A DNA stretch of 64,000 nucleotides from Chrysemys picta bellii (lineage: Eukaryota; Chordata; Testudines; Emydidae), in NCBI RefSeq assembly GCF_011386835.1, contig NW_027053044.1, positions 1-64,000 on the forward strand, read 5' to 3'. The first letter of the stretch is position 1; each line of letters opens with the position of its first letter. The notes under the pieces are model-generated. The model had not been told where the DNA came from and ran no database searches. It saw nothing but the letters and a program-made list of their open reading frames with translations. A program made the translations under genes and the position numbers. Positions 33,566 to 45,699 of this stretch are shown here, one piece after another.

Positions 33566-34157
33566 GGCTTAATAGGGTGCTGAGAGTCTGAAATTTCATA
33601 GCCCGTGGTATAGAGGCCAGATTAGGAGATTGAATTGTTTCACAATCTGGGCCTCTATGAAAAACTCAGTGTGGGGTGAGGAACAGACTCTGCTGTTTTA
33701 CCAGGTGGCCTGGTTGCTCCCCAGAATCAATAATGAGCAAGTGGGGAGATCCGGGGTGCAGCTCAAACATCCAACCAGGCTGGCCAGGGGCAGGCATCAG
33801 GCCTGCCAGGGAATGGTGAGTGTGGCAGTGACATCACAAAGGCCTTTGGCAGGAACTCAGCCTATTGGGCAAAGATGATGAGGCGTCTGTGACCTCACAG
33901 AGCTCCCTTGACAACAGCCAGGCAGGACAGGGATGCAGGGCAGGGGGAACCTCAGAGACCCCCTGTAGCCTTGCTGCAGCAAGTCTCCATCTCGCGGTTC
34001 TCTCAGAGGACCAAGAGACAGTTGTTGTGGAGGACATTCTGAGGAATTTTTTTTCATATCGGTGTGGATTTTTTTGAAAGAAATCGTCATCTGTGTAGAA
34101 GGTAAGAAAAAATATAGGCTCTAAGGACAAGATAGGGGACTCTGTCCTAGCAGATTC
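33566..34157 (+). repeat. Direct repeat copy B (0.6 kb)
   Basis: Partner of 31722-32319. Differences are scattered substitutions and small indels, so it is an old duplication and not an assembly echo. The copies diverge sharply just after GGGGACTCT.TCCTAGCAGATTC. Confidence 0.9.
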
Positions 34158-34164
34158 TCAAGTA

Positions 34165-34700
34165 GAGGTATAGAGGTTCAATATTTCTGTACTGGGCACT
34201 GGTGCAACCACTCCTGGAATATTGTGTCCATTTCTGGTGTCCACAATTTGAGACAGATGCTGATAAATCAGAGAGGGTTCACAGAAGAGCCACAAGAATG
34301 ATGAAAGTATTAGAAAACCTGCCCTGTGGTGACAGACTACAGGAGCTCAATCTAAGAGAAGGTTAAGCGGTGAGCCTATGGGAACAAATATTTACTAATG
34401 GGCTCTTCACTTTACCAGATAAAGGTTATGAGCAGACAATGGCTGGAAGTTGAGCTAGACCAATACACACTGGAAAAAAGGCGAGCATTTTAAACATCAG
34501 AGTTTGGAGCAATTCACTGAGGCTTGTGCTGGATTTTCCACAACTTGCCTGTTTTAAAATCAAGATTGGGTGTTTTACTAAAAAATCTGCTCTAATTCCT
34601 ATGGGAATTGTTTTGAGGGACGTTCTATGGCCGAAGGAAAACAGAAAGTCAGACTGCAGTGGTTTCTTCTGGGCTTGGAATTTATGAATCTGTGACTCGC
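34165..34700 (+). mobile_element. CR1 LINE C-terminal and 3' fragment, sense orientation
   Basis: Plus strand reads ACTCCTGGAATATTGTGTCC, then GGTTCACAGAAGAGCCACAAG, GACAGACTACAGGAGCTCAAT and the 3' UTR down to AATTTATGAATCTGTGAC. This is the sense equivalent of the region seen in antisense at 6300-7125. Decayed. Confidence 0.75.
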
Positions 34701-34799
34701 TGGGGGTGTTTGGAATTTGATCATTTTGCTTCCCTCTTCCTCCTTCCCTCTTGTCCCTTACATTGGTGTTGTAAGCTGAAGGGCATTGTGACTTTAGAG

Positions 34800-35547
34800 C
34801 AGTGGTTCCCAAACTGAGGTTCATGAACCCCTGGGGGTTCGCGAAATGTTACAGGGGGTTCTCGGGAAAAAAATCCCTAATGGCGGACAGAGCTGCCCCT
34901 AGGGACCCCAGGCACCATGGGGCCAGCAGCCCAGAGCCCCTGGACTTCCAAGAGCTAAGCAGATCAAAGCAAGCATATCTATCACACTGAAGAGATTTAA
35001 ATTTCAAGACTCCTTATAAGAAATGGAAAGGGAGGTAGATATTTTTGGCTGTTTTTAAAATGAAATAGGCAGCTAGGATTGTTTTTAAAATTATTATGAA
35101 GAACAAGTTTAAACTTTGTTGTAATGTGCGTTGTTTGCCTGGACTGCTCAAGACCTGAATGCTTGTGTAGGAGGAACTCTTTAAGTTGGCTTCTTAAATA
35201 CCTTTATGCTTGTTTCACATCTGATACTCCTTGATGAAACATAGGAGCCTTGTCTTATAACAGGCTTATTCCAAGTGATACAAGCTACGAAAGTGAGATC
35301 TTGGAAGAGTGTTGCCGTTTTCATAATGTAATAAGAATACTGTAATGATAAATAATAATTAATAATGAATAGTGTGTAATAAGCATGTCATAAAAACAAA
35401 TTGTATATTTCCAAGATCACTTCTTTTCTAATTTATACTCAGGTAAAGTTGAAAATCCCTGGAAATATTCATTTTTGGGAGGGGGTTCATGAGACTTGAC
35501 ATTTTAGTGAAAGGGGTCCACAGGCTGTTAAAGTTTGGGAACCACTG
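34800..35547. mobile_element. Complete non-autonomous hAT element with 8-bp TSD
   Basis: Ends CAGTGGTTCCCAAACT and AGTTTGGGAACCACTG are perfect inverted repeats. Both sides carry CTTTAGAG (34792-34799 and 35548-35555), the 8-bp target duplication expected of hAT elements. 748 bp, AT-rich, no transposase. Confidence 0.95.
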
Positions 35548-35555
35548 CTTTAGAG

Positions 35556-36380
35556 TGAATTCAGACAGTCAGAGCTAACTCTCCACAGGTGATTTGCATA
35601 AGTCAGTAAATGAGCCTGCAGGTTTCCGTGGGAGCGATGCCCAAGGCAGGCCGCAGGCTTCGGGTTGATGCTCAGGGTTAGTGGAGTCAGTGAGTGACAG
35701 GGGGGCTGAGTTACCTCTGGGGTCACAGTGTTACTGCTCGGGTTCCTCTGCCTGCTGCACCGCCTGGGCAGGGACGGTCAAGGGGAAGGTTTTGTAGATT
35801 TGAAACGTATAAACCAGGAAGCGCAGAAGAGGAATGGCTTAGAGAATTTGGCAGTAAAATGGAGGTTTTGTGGCAATATCCTGTGCAATTAATACTGGTT
35901 CAGGGACGGAGACAGCATTCCTGCCCCCCTACCACCTCTTAGCTGGGCCTACATAAAAGAGACTAACTAGAGTTTTGGACACTTGTTTGTTTAAGACTGA
36001 GCAAATAAGGTGCAACAAATTACTGATATGATGAATTCTGCTGCCTCCTCTCCTTTAAGAGAATATGAGCAGTTTATGATTCTCTCAAATGACGTAGTTC
36101 TTCTAAAATCAAGGGGAATACCAATCAATGGCTTTTTCAGAACGAAAACCCCCCCAAAGAGATTTTTTTTTTAAATTTAAACTGGATTTTTTAAATTTAA
36201 ATTTAAAAAGGTTTTTTTTTTAAACAAACCTATCAAGTATAAAATTTGAAACTATGACAAGCTATGTTAAGGTCTATAGTTGCTCTAGCCTAGGAAAGTC
36301 ATTGAAATAAATACATCGATGAAGAAGTCCATGTTTGCTGCCAAGTTTCAGAGGAAGTCAAAGCACTGAACTGTTGGAAG
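35556..36380. other. No gene identified
   Basis: Contains A/T runs near 36160-36220 and a GC-rich segment 35640-35800. No coding or repeat call made. Confidence 0.4.
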
Positions 36381-36384
36381 TCAT

Positions 36385-36590
36385 GGCCTAAGCACCTGGG
36401 GGTGCAGAAGTTGTTGAAATACTCAGCCAGATTTCGGCAGCAATCGCCTCTTCTGCAGGTGCAAAAAGACTATTTTCTTCATTTCAGTTGATGCAGCTAC
36501 TTCATTCCAATTTAAGAAACTGATTGGGAGTTGAAAAAGAATGAAGGCTTCTTTTCCTCTTGTAATATATGAATAAACGCTAGAGAGGAG
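36385..36590 (+). mobile_element. hAT transposase C-terminal dimerisation fragment
   Basis: A plus-strand reading gives ISAAIASSAGAKRLFSSFQL and LHSNLRN, then LGVEKE, resembling the hAT C-terminal block (P-S-S-A-x-x-E-R-x-F-S ... K-x-R-N-R-L). Internal stops. No other part of the gene is nearby. Confidence 0.6.
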
Positions 36591-36771
36591 GAGATGTGAG
36601 CTACTACCTCTAAAATATGGAAGGAGGTTTATGACCAGGAAGAATCAGCTCAATGCACGAACTAGAGATACTTCTTTACCTCAGTGTGTTTGAAATGAAA
36701 ACAAATGTTTCAGTTAACCTTTTTGTTCTTATGTATCCTGCAAAACCAGCATGTTTTAATGGTTACCTATT

Positions 36772-37055
36772 CATAGAATCCTAGAAGACTAGGGCTGGAA
36801 TAGACCTCAGGAGGTCTCTAGTCCAACCCCCCGGCTCAAAGCAGGACCAACCCCAACTTAATCATCCCAGCCAGGGCTTTGTCAAGCTGACCTTTAAAAA
36901 CTTGTAAGGATGGAGATTCTACCACCTCCCTAGGTAACCCATTCCTGTGCTTCACCACCCTCCTAGTGAAAAAGTTTTTCCTAATATCCAACCTAGACCT
37001 CCCCCACTGCAACTTGAGACCATTGCTCCTTGTTCTGTCATCGGCCACCACTTAG
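36772..37055 (-). mobile_element. CR1 LINE 3' end
   Basis: Antisense CR1 end on the plus strand: CATAGAATCCTAGAAGACTA, TCTAGTCCAACCCCCCGGCT, CTCCCTAGGTAACCCATTCC, TTGTTCTGTCATC. Its downstream flank is shared with 32420-32740. Confidence 0.92.
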
Positions 37056-37370
37056 AATTTCATGAGAATCAATCTTTCATTAGGAAAATCACTCAAAAAT
37101 ACAAATACAAATCATTTGGAATGAAATCAATCCACCTTGATCTTTAGTGTCTGGGGGTGTGGGCCTCTGAGGCTAGACTGAGACCCTCATTGGCTAGAAC
37201 CACCCAGGGAGCCAGTAACAAATTCCAGTCCTGTTAGCATCCAAGCCTCCATAATCCAAGGAATACCTGACAGCTGCGGGAGACAGAGGGGTGCTGAGAA
37301 GGTCTAACTCATGATTGCCAACACAGAGATGTGTTATTGGCTTTGGATGGGGGACAAGTAGCAAATGCGT
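36955..37370. repeat. Duplicate of 32325-32740 (CR1 tail plus flank)
   Basis: The more complete of the two copies: here the CR1 has its whole 3' end, while at 32.3 kb only the inner part remains. Confidence 0.88.
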
Positions 37371-37424
37371 CAGTCACTACAACAGGTCACCCTCGGAGCC
37401 AGGGAGACTAGCACTTCCCAGCTC

Positions 37425-37560
37425 TGGAAGGGAGTGTTCCTCTAGCGGTTAGTGCGGGAGCCTGGACAAAGGACTCCTGGGCTCCATCCTCGGCTCTATC
37501 CCTGACTCCCAGTGCAACCCTGAGGCAGTGGCTTTTCCTGCCAAGGCCTCTGTTTCCAAC
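37425..37560 (+). repeat. tRNA-derived SINE
   Basis: Has an A-box-like CTAGCGGTTAGTGC and a B-box-like GGGCTCCATCCTC spaced as in tRNA-derived SINEs, followed by CAACCCTGAGGCAGTGGC and CTCTGTTTCC. Not a tRNA gene: no cloverleaf 3' half. Confidence 0.6.
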
Positions 37561-38137
37561 AGTGGGGCTGGAGACACTCCCCTAGAGCCCTTGGGCCCTC
37601 ACATTTCAGGAATGTGCGTGAGATACTAGGAGACCTTGAGATGGGAGGTGTCCTTCTGTTCGTCGGTCAGTGTTGTGAATCCCTGGCTGCTCGCCTGAGT
37701 TTATCCATCCCCTGGCAATAAAACGTTGTCTTGTTTTCACAGTCACTTTCGATCTCCCCACTTCTACCCCCTGCCCTGCTGGCAGGGGATTCTGCAGCAC
37801 CCCTTCTAGGCCACCTGGGTGCAGAGGATCGAGGAGGAGGGTAAAGGAAGGACCAACAGCAAGCATCTGCCATCCAGCTCCATCCCATCTAGAGTAAGTA
37901 AGTGGAGTTCTCCAGAGCCATCCCCAGTGTGGTGGAAATATCCCACCAATAGGGCTCCCAGCCCGTCCCTTGGCAGAGTTTGTTCCCCAGGATGAGGGTT
38001 CCTGTGCCCTGGGGTGGGATGTGTGGGGAGGAGGAATTGCCTCAGCGGAGGGGAGGTGGGCAGGGGAGCAGGCAGGCCCCATTAATGAGAGGCTGCCTTG
38101 AACCCAGACTCACGGCTGCTCCCCACTCAGTTCCAGG

Positions 38138-41100
38138 ATGGAGCGGCTGAGGCAGATGCTCAGGAGGAAGGCCAGGCAGGTGGCTCCAGAGCCAGAGGGA
38201 AAGAACATCCGGCTTTCTGAGGAGGAGAGCGGCCCCTCTGGCCCCACGGGCGGGGAAGAGGCTGGTGGCCAGCATAAACAGAGGAGCTGCCTGGCATGCT
38301 GCAGGAAGTGGATGACACCAGCTCCCCTAGCTGACCCTGAGGCACCTTCTGGGCCCAAATGGAGGTGGCCCCGGGTACAGCTACGGAGGAGGGAGCCAGG
38401 AGAGGGCAGGAGCCGGGCAAGGCAGCTCTGGGGCTTCCTTCACAGGAAGCCAAGGAGCCAGGAGCTGCACCCCAGGGCCCAGCAGGAGCCACCCACCACC
38501 CTGGCAACTGTGGAGCCCCCCGCCAGCCCCACCCTGGCCCCTGAGGAGCCCTGCACCAGCCCCACCCTGGTCCCTGAGGAGCCCCCCGCCAGCCAGGAGG
38601 AGGAGCTGAGCGACTCTGGGACCAACACCAGCAGCTTCTCGTACTCCCCAGGGGCCAGCAGCTCCTCTGCATGGTCTGACAGGCGTGCGGATGAATGCTC
38701 CCTCTTTGCAGGTGAGGGGAGACCCAGGGGAAAGGGAGGAGGACTGGGGCGGTGGGGGACTAGTAACCCCCTGTGCCCATCGGCTCGCCAAGGTGCCGGG
38801 ACTGACCCATGTGAGCCCCACTAACACTAGTGGGGGGGGGCACAGCCACACTCCGCGGCAGGGGATGCTGGGTGGAGTTGGGGATCTCCAGCCTTCCCTG
38901 ATCATGTTGGCGGGGGGGGTGACTGCCACGGGGCCCTGAGGCTCATGGGGCTGAGGGCGTCTCTCGCAGGGGCAGGGTGGGGCCCGCGCTGCCATGGGGC
39001 TTCTTACAGAGAAGGGGGAAACATGGAGCCTTCTCTGTCCACTGCATCCCCCCAGCAGCAGAAGGGATTATACTTTCTCCTTCCCTCCCTGGTGCAGAGC
39101 CCCCCAGTGCCCATGATGATGAGAAAGAGGAAGAGGAGGAGGAGGAAGATGTGTCCCTGGAACAAGACATCATCACAGAGATCCAGGAGTATCTCCAGGG
39201 CAGAGATAAGGTACAAAAATCCCCCAGCTGCACTGCCACCGAGTCCGTCCTGCCCCTTGTTCCATCTCCACCCAGGCAGGGGGGTTTTGTCCAAGAGAAT
39301 CCCTCACCCCCAATGGGGGGACACGTCTCCTCTGTTCTCTGGCACCCCAAAGTGGGGACATTTGTCCCACACAGGCCAAGGTTTCCGCTCCCCGCAGACA
39401 CTGTCCAAGTTAGAACCCCGGTCTGTGCCGGGCAACACTGGTTTCAGGAAGGGGCGGCTTTCCCTGTCCAACCCCATGGAGGTCCTGATCCCTGGAGTTG
39501 GTTTGGGTTGGGCGGGGAGGTCCCTATGTAACAGGCTCTCTCTCTCTCCCCCCACCCCACTCCTAGCTGATGGGGAACAGGGCCCATCAGCTCCGCTTCC
39601 TCGACGCTGTGCTGAGTCTGTGTGTCTTGGCACAGCAGCAGGGGTGGGACACCCTGGAGCCCTATATTTCCAAAGCGGCCCTTGTGGAGAGCATTGCGGT
39701 GAGTGGGACCCCATGCCCGGCCCCTGGGGCGAGGCAGCCAGACATGGGAGGAAGCGTTAGTTGGGTTGGAGGGGGAAGCAGAGGACAGGGGTTCCTGGGG
39801 TGAGGGCTGGGGAGCAGGGAAGGGGATAATTGTGACACTGATCAGGAGCTGGCAGTGGGGAATTGTAAGCCCGGAGGGGAAAGGAGGGGAGGGGAGGGGG
39901 GAATTGGGTGGGAGAGGGAGAAGGAAGTTTGATGGATGGGAGGAATGGGGGGGCCCAGCTGGTTGGGGGTGGGGGTGACACTGGCTGTTTCTGCAGAGCA
40001 CTTTGGCCTCCACCCTGGGAAGTGCCTCTGGGTCTGCGAGGCCTGGTCTCACACATGGTTTTGTTTCCTTGGGATCTCCCAGGAGCTGATTGAAATTCTC
40101 CCTGAGGTGTCAGAGCCGAGCTCCATCATTTCCAGCTCCATGGACGTGGTTTGCAGCCTCAGGTATCAGGACCCTCCCGTCCAGCTGCCCTAACCCTGGT
40201 GCTGATCGGGCCCAGAGCTGGGAGTCACAGATCCTCCTCAGCCTAGGTTACCCCCAGCTGTGGCTGTTCCCATCCCCCAGCAGAGGAGGCGGGAACGTCC
40301 CCTCTTTCCTGGCTGGGGGGTGGATTTCACTCCAGGAACGTTACAGTGGCCGTGGGGAGGGGATCACTGTGGGGGAGGGGGTGATGTCCATGCCAGTGCC
40401 AGCACCATGCTGGTGCTGCAAAGTGTACGACAGGCTCCTCTCTTCTGCCAGCAAACTGAAGCCACCACTGTCCCTGGAGCTGGAATCTCGCCTCCTGAGC
40501 GCGCTTCTGCATCAAATCTTCACCATGGGCACTGGGAACGACACCACCCACTTCCAGGTAGGTCCTGATCCTACTTCTCTGTCCCCGGAGCAGGAGCAGG
40601 CTCTGGTCCCTGCTCCCTCACTTTGATAGAGCTGCTGAGAATAGGGGAGGGGTGAGCAGAGCTGGGAACAGGCCCGCAAGAAACTGGCAGTGGGGGCCCC
40701 TTCTCTCCAGAGAGGATTGCATTACCCCTCCGTGGCTGATCCCAGCCTTCCCTCCTCTCCTCATTCTGTGCTCTGCTGCCTGGACTCTCCCGGGGATCCT
40801 ACTTCCCACCCACTGCAGTTTGGCTGTTCCATAGTCTGCTGGGTACCAGGCGCTGTGCAGAGAACTGCTAAGAGCAAGGATTGAAGAGGCAGCAGGCATC
40901 CGGCCATGAACTTTTGCTTAGTCTCTCTGGAGTGATGTGAATGGGAGAGGCCAGGATGTGCCTTTTGAGTCTTGCCAGGGCTCCTAGAGAATCCTCCTAA
41001 TTGTCCCCTGACTGGTGTGGCCCCATGTCCCTTGACTGGCGGGTGCTCCCTCCTCTTGCAGGCTCTCCACAAGAGCTTTTTGCAGAGCCTGGACAGCATG

Positions 41101-44100
41101 CTCAGGGGCCTGCTGAGCGAGACCCCCAGCTTGGAGAAGCTCCAGCACCTCTTGGAGGTGAGTAGAATGGGACGGTCTGGGGTGGAATTGCCCCTGAACC
41201 CTGTGGGAGGGCAGCAAACGAGATATTAGAAGAGCCACATTTCCATTGTGTCCTTCCAGCTTGGACCCAGCCGGCCACACTTTCCCAGAGCTGCCAGTGC
41301 AGGGGGAAGGAGCTGGGACTGTCAGCCAGCGCTCTGCCCGATTGCATTAAGCACTAACAGTGAGCAGCAGGCCTGGCTGGGGACTGAGAGACTGAAACCC
41401 CTGTGAGATGCAGGACATGGGCCTCTGAGAAAAGTCACTGGCTCCTCTCTAGGGAGACCCTGAGATACAGGAGGAGCCTCAGGGAATCAGCTCTTCTGTC
41501 CTAGGGACACTGCAGTTCCCGGAGGGATTGTCCTCACGGCCGTTCCATCCATCCTACCAAGGCCCTTGCAGCTGGGGTCTGGGGTCCAGGGCATGTGCCT
41601 TGATCCTGACGTGCTGTTCATGGATCAGGGGTTCAGGGCGAACGGACCAGCCCTAAGACTGACCATTGTCCCAGCCTGGAGAGACGATGAGCTTGTGCTC
41701 AGCAAGACGTGGGCAGTGTCATGGACCCCCTTTTCAAGCTCTGCGACCAGGGGTCAGCTGTTCCACCCTGAGCGCAAGGTGTAAGCCCCATGGGGACCGG
41801 GAGAGGCTCGTTTGTAGAGCATGTACGCCTGCCCACTGACCCTCCCCTGCCTCCTTCTCCCGCAGCACATCCATGTCTGGATCCCATCAAAAAGGGCCCT
41901 GGAGAGAGCTAGGGCCATACAGAGCAGCGCTGCCCTGCTCGAATTCGCCACCTCCCTGCCTGGATTTGACGTAAGTGACCTTTGACCCCAGCATCCTGCA
42001 GAGTCAGGGCTTGAGTCAAGTTCCTCATCCCATGGCTAATTGGTCCCCCTGGGTCCGCAAGGGACTGCGTTCCATAGGCCACTGGCTGGCAGATTTGTGC
42101 CTGGCCTCAGGGCCCTTGTTATTCTGGAGCAGCTAGGCAGTAAGTGCTCATAGAGGGCCTTTGCCCTGGTCCCTTTGCTCCAAGCTCCCATGGGGGCAGA
42201 GAGCTCTCGCTCCTCTCGCCCAGCGCCTCCTACAGAGGGGTGGGAGCAGAGCTCTGGCCCAGGGGCGCTGGAGAGCTGAAGGGAGAAGGTTGATGGATTC
42301 CCCTCTCCTCCTTCCACCAGACCTCCTCCGACTTCTCCATGGCAGGCGACTTTGTGCTGCAGCTGGGTCTCCATGTATCCCACCCAGCCGAGGACATCAG
42401 CCGGCAAGCCAGGGGTGGGATATATTGGCTGCACAGGCTCCTGGTGCAGAAGAGGGGTAAGAACCCAGCTGGGCAATGGGACCCCATGGAAACAAGCCTC
42501 TCGGAGACTAGCTCCAGCTGGCCATTGGGACGCCTAGAGGACTAAGGCCTCTCTGTTTAGACCCACTGTAGAAGGGCAGAGGAACCCCAATAGTAACAAG
42601 GCCCCTCCTTTGAGACTCCCTCTGCTGGGCAATGGGACCCTACAGAAAGAAGCCCCCTCCTCTGAGACCAATCCCACCTTAGATGATGACTCTTTCTCTT
42701 CCACTCTCTCTGAATTAGGGAGATGAGTGTGAAAGTGCCAGGGAAATTGGCTGCTTTATTTCAGAGCCCGGCTCTGTCGCCAGCCCAGGGAAATAGCCCA
42801 CCCACAGGGCAGCCAGCTCGTGAGGGGACAGGAACAGAGCTATTGAGAGACATGGAGGGAAAGAGCCCATCATGAGGGCAGGGGTAGGAGCAGAGACCAC
42901 AGGGGAAGGACACAAAGCTTGTAGGATGTCACCAGTTGGGTAGTCAGGGCCAGATCCTGACTTCAGTGGGTGTGGGGGGTTCTCAGTATTAGACACCACC
43001 ATTAACAGGCACCCACTCCCAGAGCACAATGACTCTAAGGGTCACATGATTACTGTGATGACTAAAACAAATCCCCCTTCTGGTACTAAACCGCCTGGTA
43101 TGGACCCTGCGATTCCATTGGGCTGTGGATGCCACGAGGACCCTGGCCAGTGTGCACCCAGACGGAAACCGGCAGTGAAAGCGGAATGCCAAACCTCCCC
43201 AATGGGTGTGTCTTTCTCCCCCAGGGCTCAACATCACCGAGGGAAGAGAGCTGTGGTGCCGGGAAGGGCTCCAGGATACCGAGAGCCTGGGCTATAGAAA
43301 CCTGGCCAGGGTGGGAGAGGTAAGGACTCTCTGCCGGTGCATTGCAGCAGCTCAGGTGTGGAGCTGTCTCCCCCTGCAGTGAGTGTGTCATGGACACAGG
43401 GCAAGAGCCTGCTACTTATTTGCAGCAGAGTATGTGAGGTTCCTGGGAATGTCAGTGGGGTGAGGCGTGGGAATGAACCAGATCTAAAAGACCCCTCACC
43501 TCTAGCGGGTGAGCTGCAGGAGATATCGCTGCTGGGAGCAGTAGAGTGTCTGGGTGAGCTGGTTTCAAAGTGCGGAGACCCATTTCCAGCATCTCATGGC
43601 ACCTGGGTTGAATCCTGCTCCAGAAAGAGCTATTGGAGGCCTCAGTGCCTGCAGCCTCTTACTGAAGGGGGTTCTTTGGTCCATGGGACCCCAAAGGTTG
43701 GCTGCCCCAGGACTCTTCTCCACCTTGTGAGCCACCAGAGGGATTTGGAGCCTGGTTCTGAGCCATTGCAAGGGCTCTGGTTCTGTTGGTTTTAGGTCTT
43801 TGGTGAGATATTCACGGAAGAGCAGAAAAAAAATTTTCTTCACGGGGCGCTGGAGGCCATACACCACCCCCTGCTCCATGTCAGCCAGGCTGGGCTGCTG
43901 CTCACCTACTCCATCATTGGGGAAGCCGGCAAGCTGCTAGGGGACGAGGTAACCAAAGAGGGATCAACTGGGGAGGGAACCCCAGGGCCTTTCACCTCCA
44001 GGCCATTGACAGTCACTCCCATCCCATCCCCACGCGCTGACCTGGGAGCAAGGAGAGGATGAACCCAGGCAGGTGCCATTGGTAGGTGCCAGCTTGTCCC

Positions 44101-44870
44101 CTGAGCAGCTCAAAGCAGGGCAGACCCAGCTCTCCAGCAAGGCTATTTCCTAACAGGCATCACATCAACACGCCACGCTGCCATTGCTCATGCTAGGGGC
44201 TGCCAACTCCCCTAGCCACCTCTGTGAGCCTTTCATCCCCTCCGGGCCTCAAGCCGGTTCCTAGTGCTCTGGGATCATGTTATCCCAGCAATCACCTGCT
44301 CTGGGTGAGCTGGAGGAGTCAGTCAGCGGAGGCTGCTTAAGTGCCCCATTCCCCAGAGCTACTGCCCATGGCATCATGTTAAGGATGGGGGATCCCTTGG
44401 GGAAAGGTGTCCACTTCCTCTCACCCCCCGGCACTACTGCCCAAAGCCTCCCAGCCCCGCAGCTGGAGGGGGCGAGGGCGGCTGAGGGGATTCTGGGGAG
44501 CGGAGCTGAATCCTCAGCTGTGTTGGGAGGTAGAACAGCTCTCGGGGGGACTGAGAGGACTGGGGGCAGGAGTTCATTCCCCAATGGTGGGAGAGGGGAT
44601 GGGAGTCACTGGAGAAGAGACGAGATTTTGTCTCGGGGGTTGGGTGGGGGAATCCGTCCCTCAGACATGGGGGGTAGGGAGGAAATTTTGCTGGCTCCCG
44701 GTGCCGTTAATCCCCTTTCTTCTCATGGGTGTCCGAGTCTCTGATTGATCCTTGTTCCCTGGCAATAGGGGGACATTAGAACAAACGTGATGTACAGGCT
44801 CTTTGCTATCAGGAGATCTGGCCTGGTGCCCAAAGGACTGGAGGGGCAGTGCTCCACGTGGCAGCCTTGA
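38138..44870 (+). CDS. Maestro heat-like repeat (MROH) family protein, 563 aa, 11 coding exons
   Basis: Coding exons: 38138-38711, 39098-39210, 39567-39698, 40083-40162, 40452-40557, 41062-41157, 41866-41970, 42321-42456, 43225-43319, 43796-43948, 44769-44870. Every junction has GT/AG ends and matching phase, with no internal stop; the total is 1,692 bp. Exon 1 is a basic, Pro/Ser/Glu-rich disordered region with three EEP.-type repeats. Exon 2 holds a run of Asp/Glu. Later exons have MROH blocks: FLDAVLSLC, LRGLLSETPSLEKLQHLLE, SKRALERARAIQSSAALLEF, HPAEDISRQARGGIYWLHRLL, VFGEIFTEEQKKNF and HVSQAGLLLTYSIIGEAGKLL. MROH proteins are HEAT-repeat scaffolds of largely unknown role. It is shorter than multi-unit MROH members and resembles the maestro-like C-terminal unit. 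An untranslated first exon upstream is possible (CTCAG acceptor before the ATG). Confidence 0.92.
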
Positions 44871-45330
44871 AGACCCACCCCCCGCTTCACATGACTAGAA
44901 GCCCCCAGCCCCTGCCACAGGTACTGCTCTGTCTCACTGTGCCTGGGGGGGAAGGGCTGGGGGGAGCGGCCATAGAGCCCACAGCACTGAGAGAAAGCCA
45001 GGCCGAGCACCTCGCTCTCACCACCCTGCCCCACCCCGACCCCTGGAGCTGGGGCCAGGCCAGATACTGGTTCGGAAGAATCAGGCTGTGGGGCTGGCCC
45101 AGAAATGAGAGCATCTGCAGAACCAGGGGTTATGCTCAACAGCCGTTGCAGTCTGGGAGGGGTGGCCTGACATGGAGCCCCTCCCCTGTCGTCTCTGCTC
45201 ACACATTCCCATGGCCCGTGTCACCCCTGACGCAGCAAATGTCTGACCATCCCCCACCTCGGGCCCAATCCACCCACCTGGTATCTGAACCCTTCCCAGC
45301 CAGGAATGAAACTCGCCCCTAACAGTCTGG
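44871..45330. other. 3' flank of the MROH gene
   Basis: GC-rich, probably 3' UTR and downstream DNA. No AATAAA was picked out with confidence. No further exon is needed to complete the frame. Confidence 0.4.
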
Positions 45331-45334
45331 GGCA

Positions 45335-45455
45335 GGGAAGGATCCTCCCCATCTGGCAGGTGGGAACTGAGACGTAGAGGAAGGGCTGTGGGCCTGGTCA
45401 CACAATCCTGTTGGAGATCTGGGAAGTGGACTGGGTCCCAGCCTAGAGCCTTTCC
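45335..45455 (+). repeat. MIR SINE fragment
   Basis: CATCTGGCAGGTGGGAACTGAGACG, then GGTCACACAATCCTGTTGGA follows MIR order. Similar to the copy at 56.98 kb. Confidence 0.6.
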
Positions 45456-45699
45456 CGCAGGGGCACTTTCACTTTCTGCCCTTTATTCTCCTCTCCAGCT
45501 AGGGGGTCTGTGAGTGTGAAATGAACAGGGAGGGTGATGGGGTCCTGGCATATAGCCTGGATGGGAGCTCCCCTTGGCTTGGACCCCAAGGTCAGAGACA
45601 TCTTGGTCATCCTGCTGTCCTTCTTCTATTGCTAGGAAGGGAGTCCACCGATGAAGGGTCTTTCGGGCTCCAGTAAGCAATCCTCATTCCCTCCCTCAT

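Noticed and set aside
37425..37560. tRNA gene
   Set aside because: A- and B-box-like words are present but there is no cloverleaf, and the 3' body is SINE-like.
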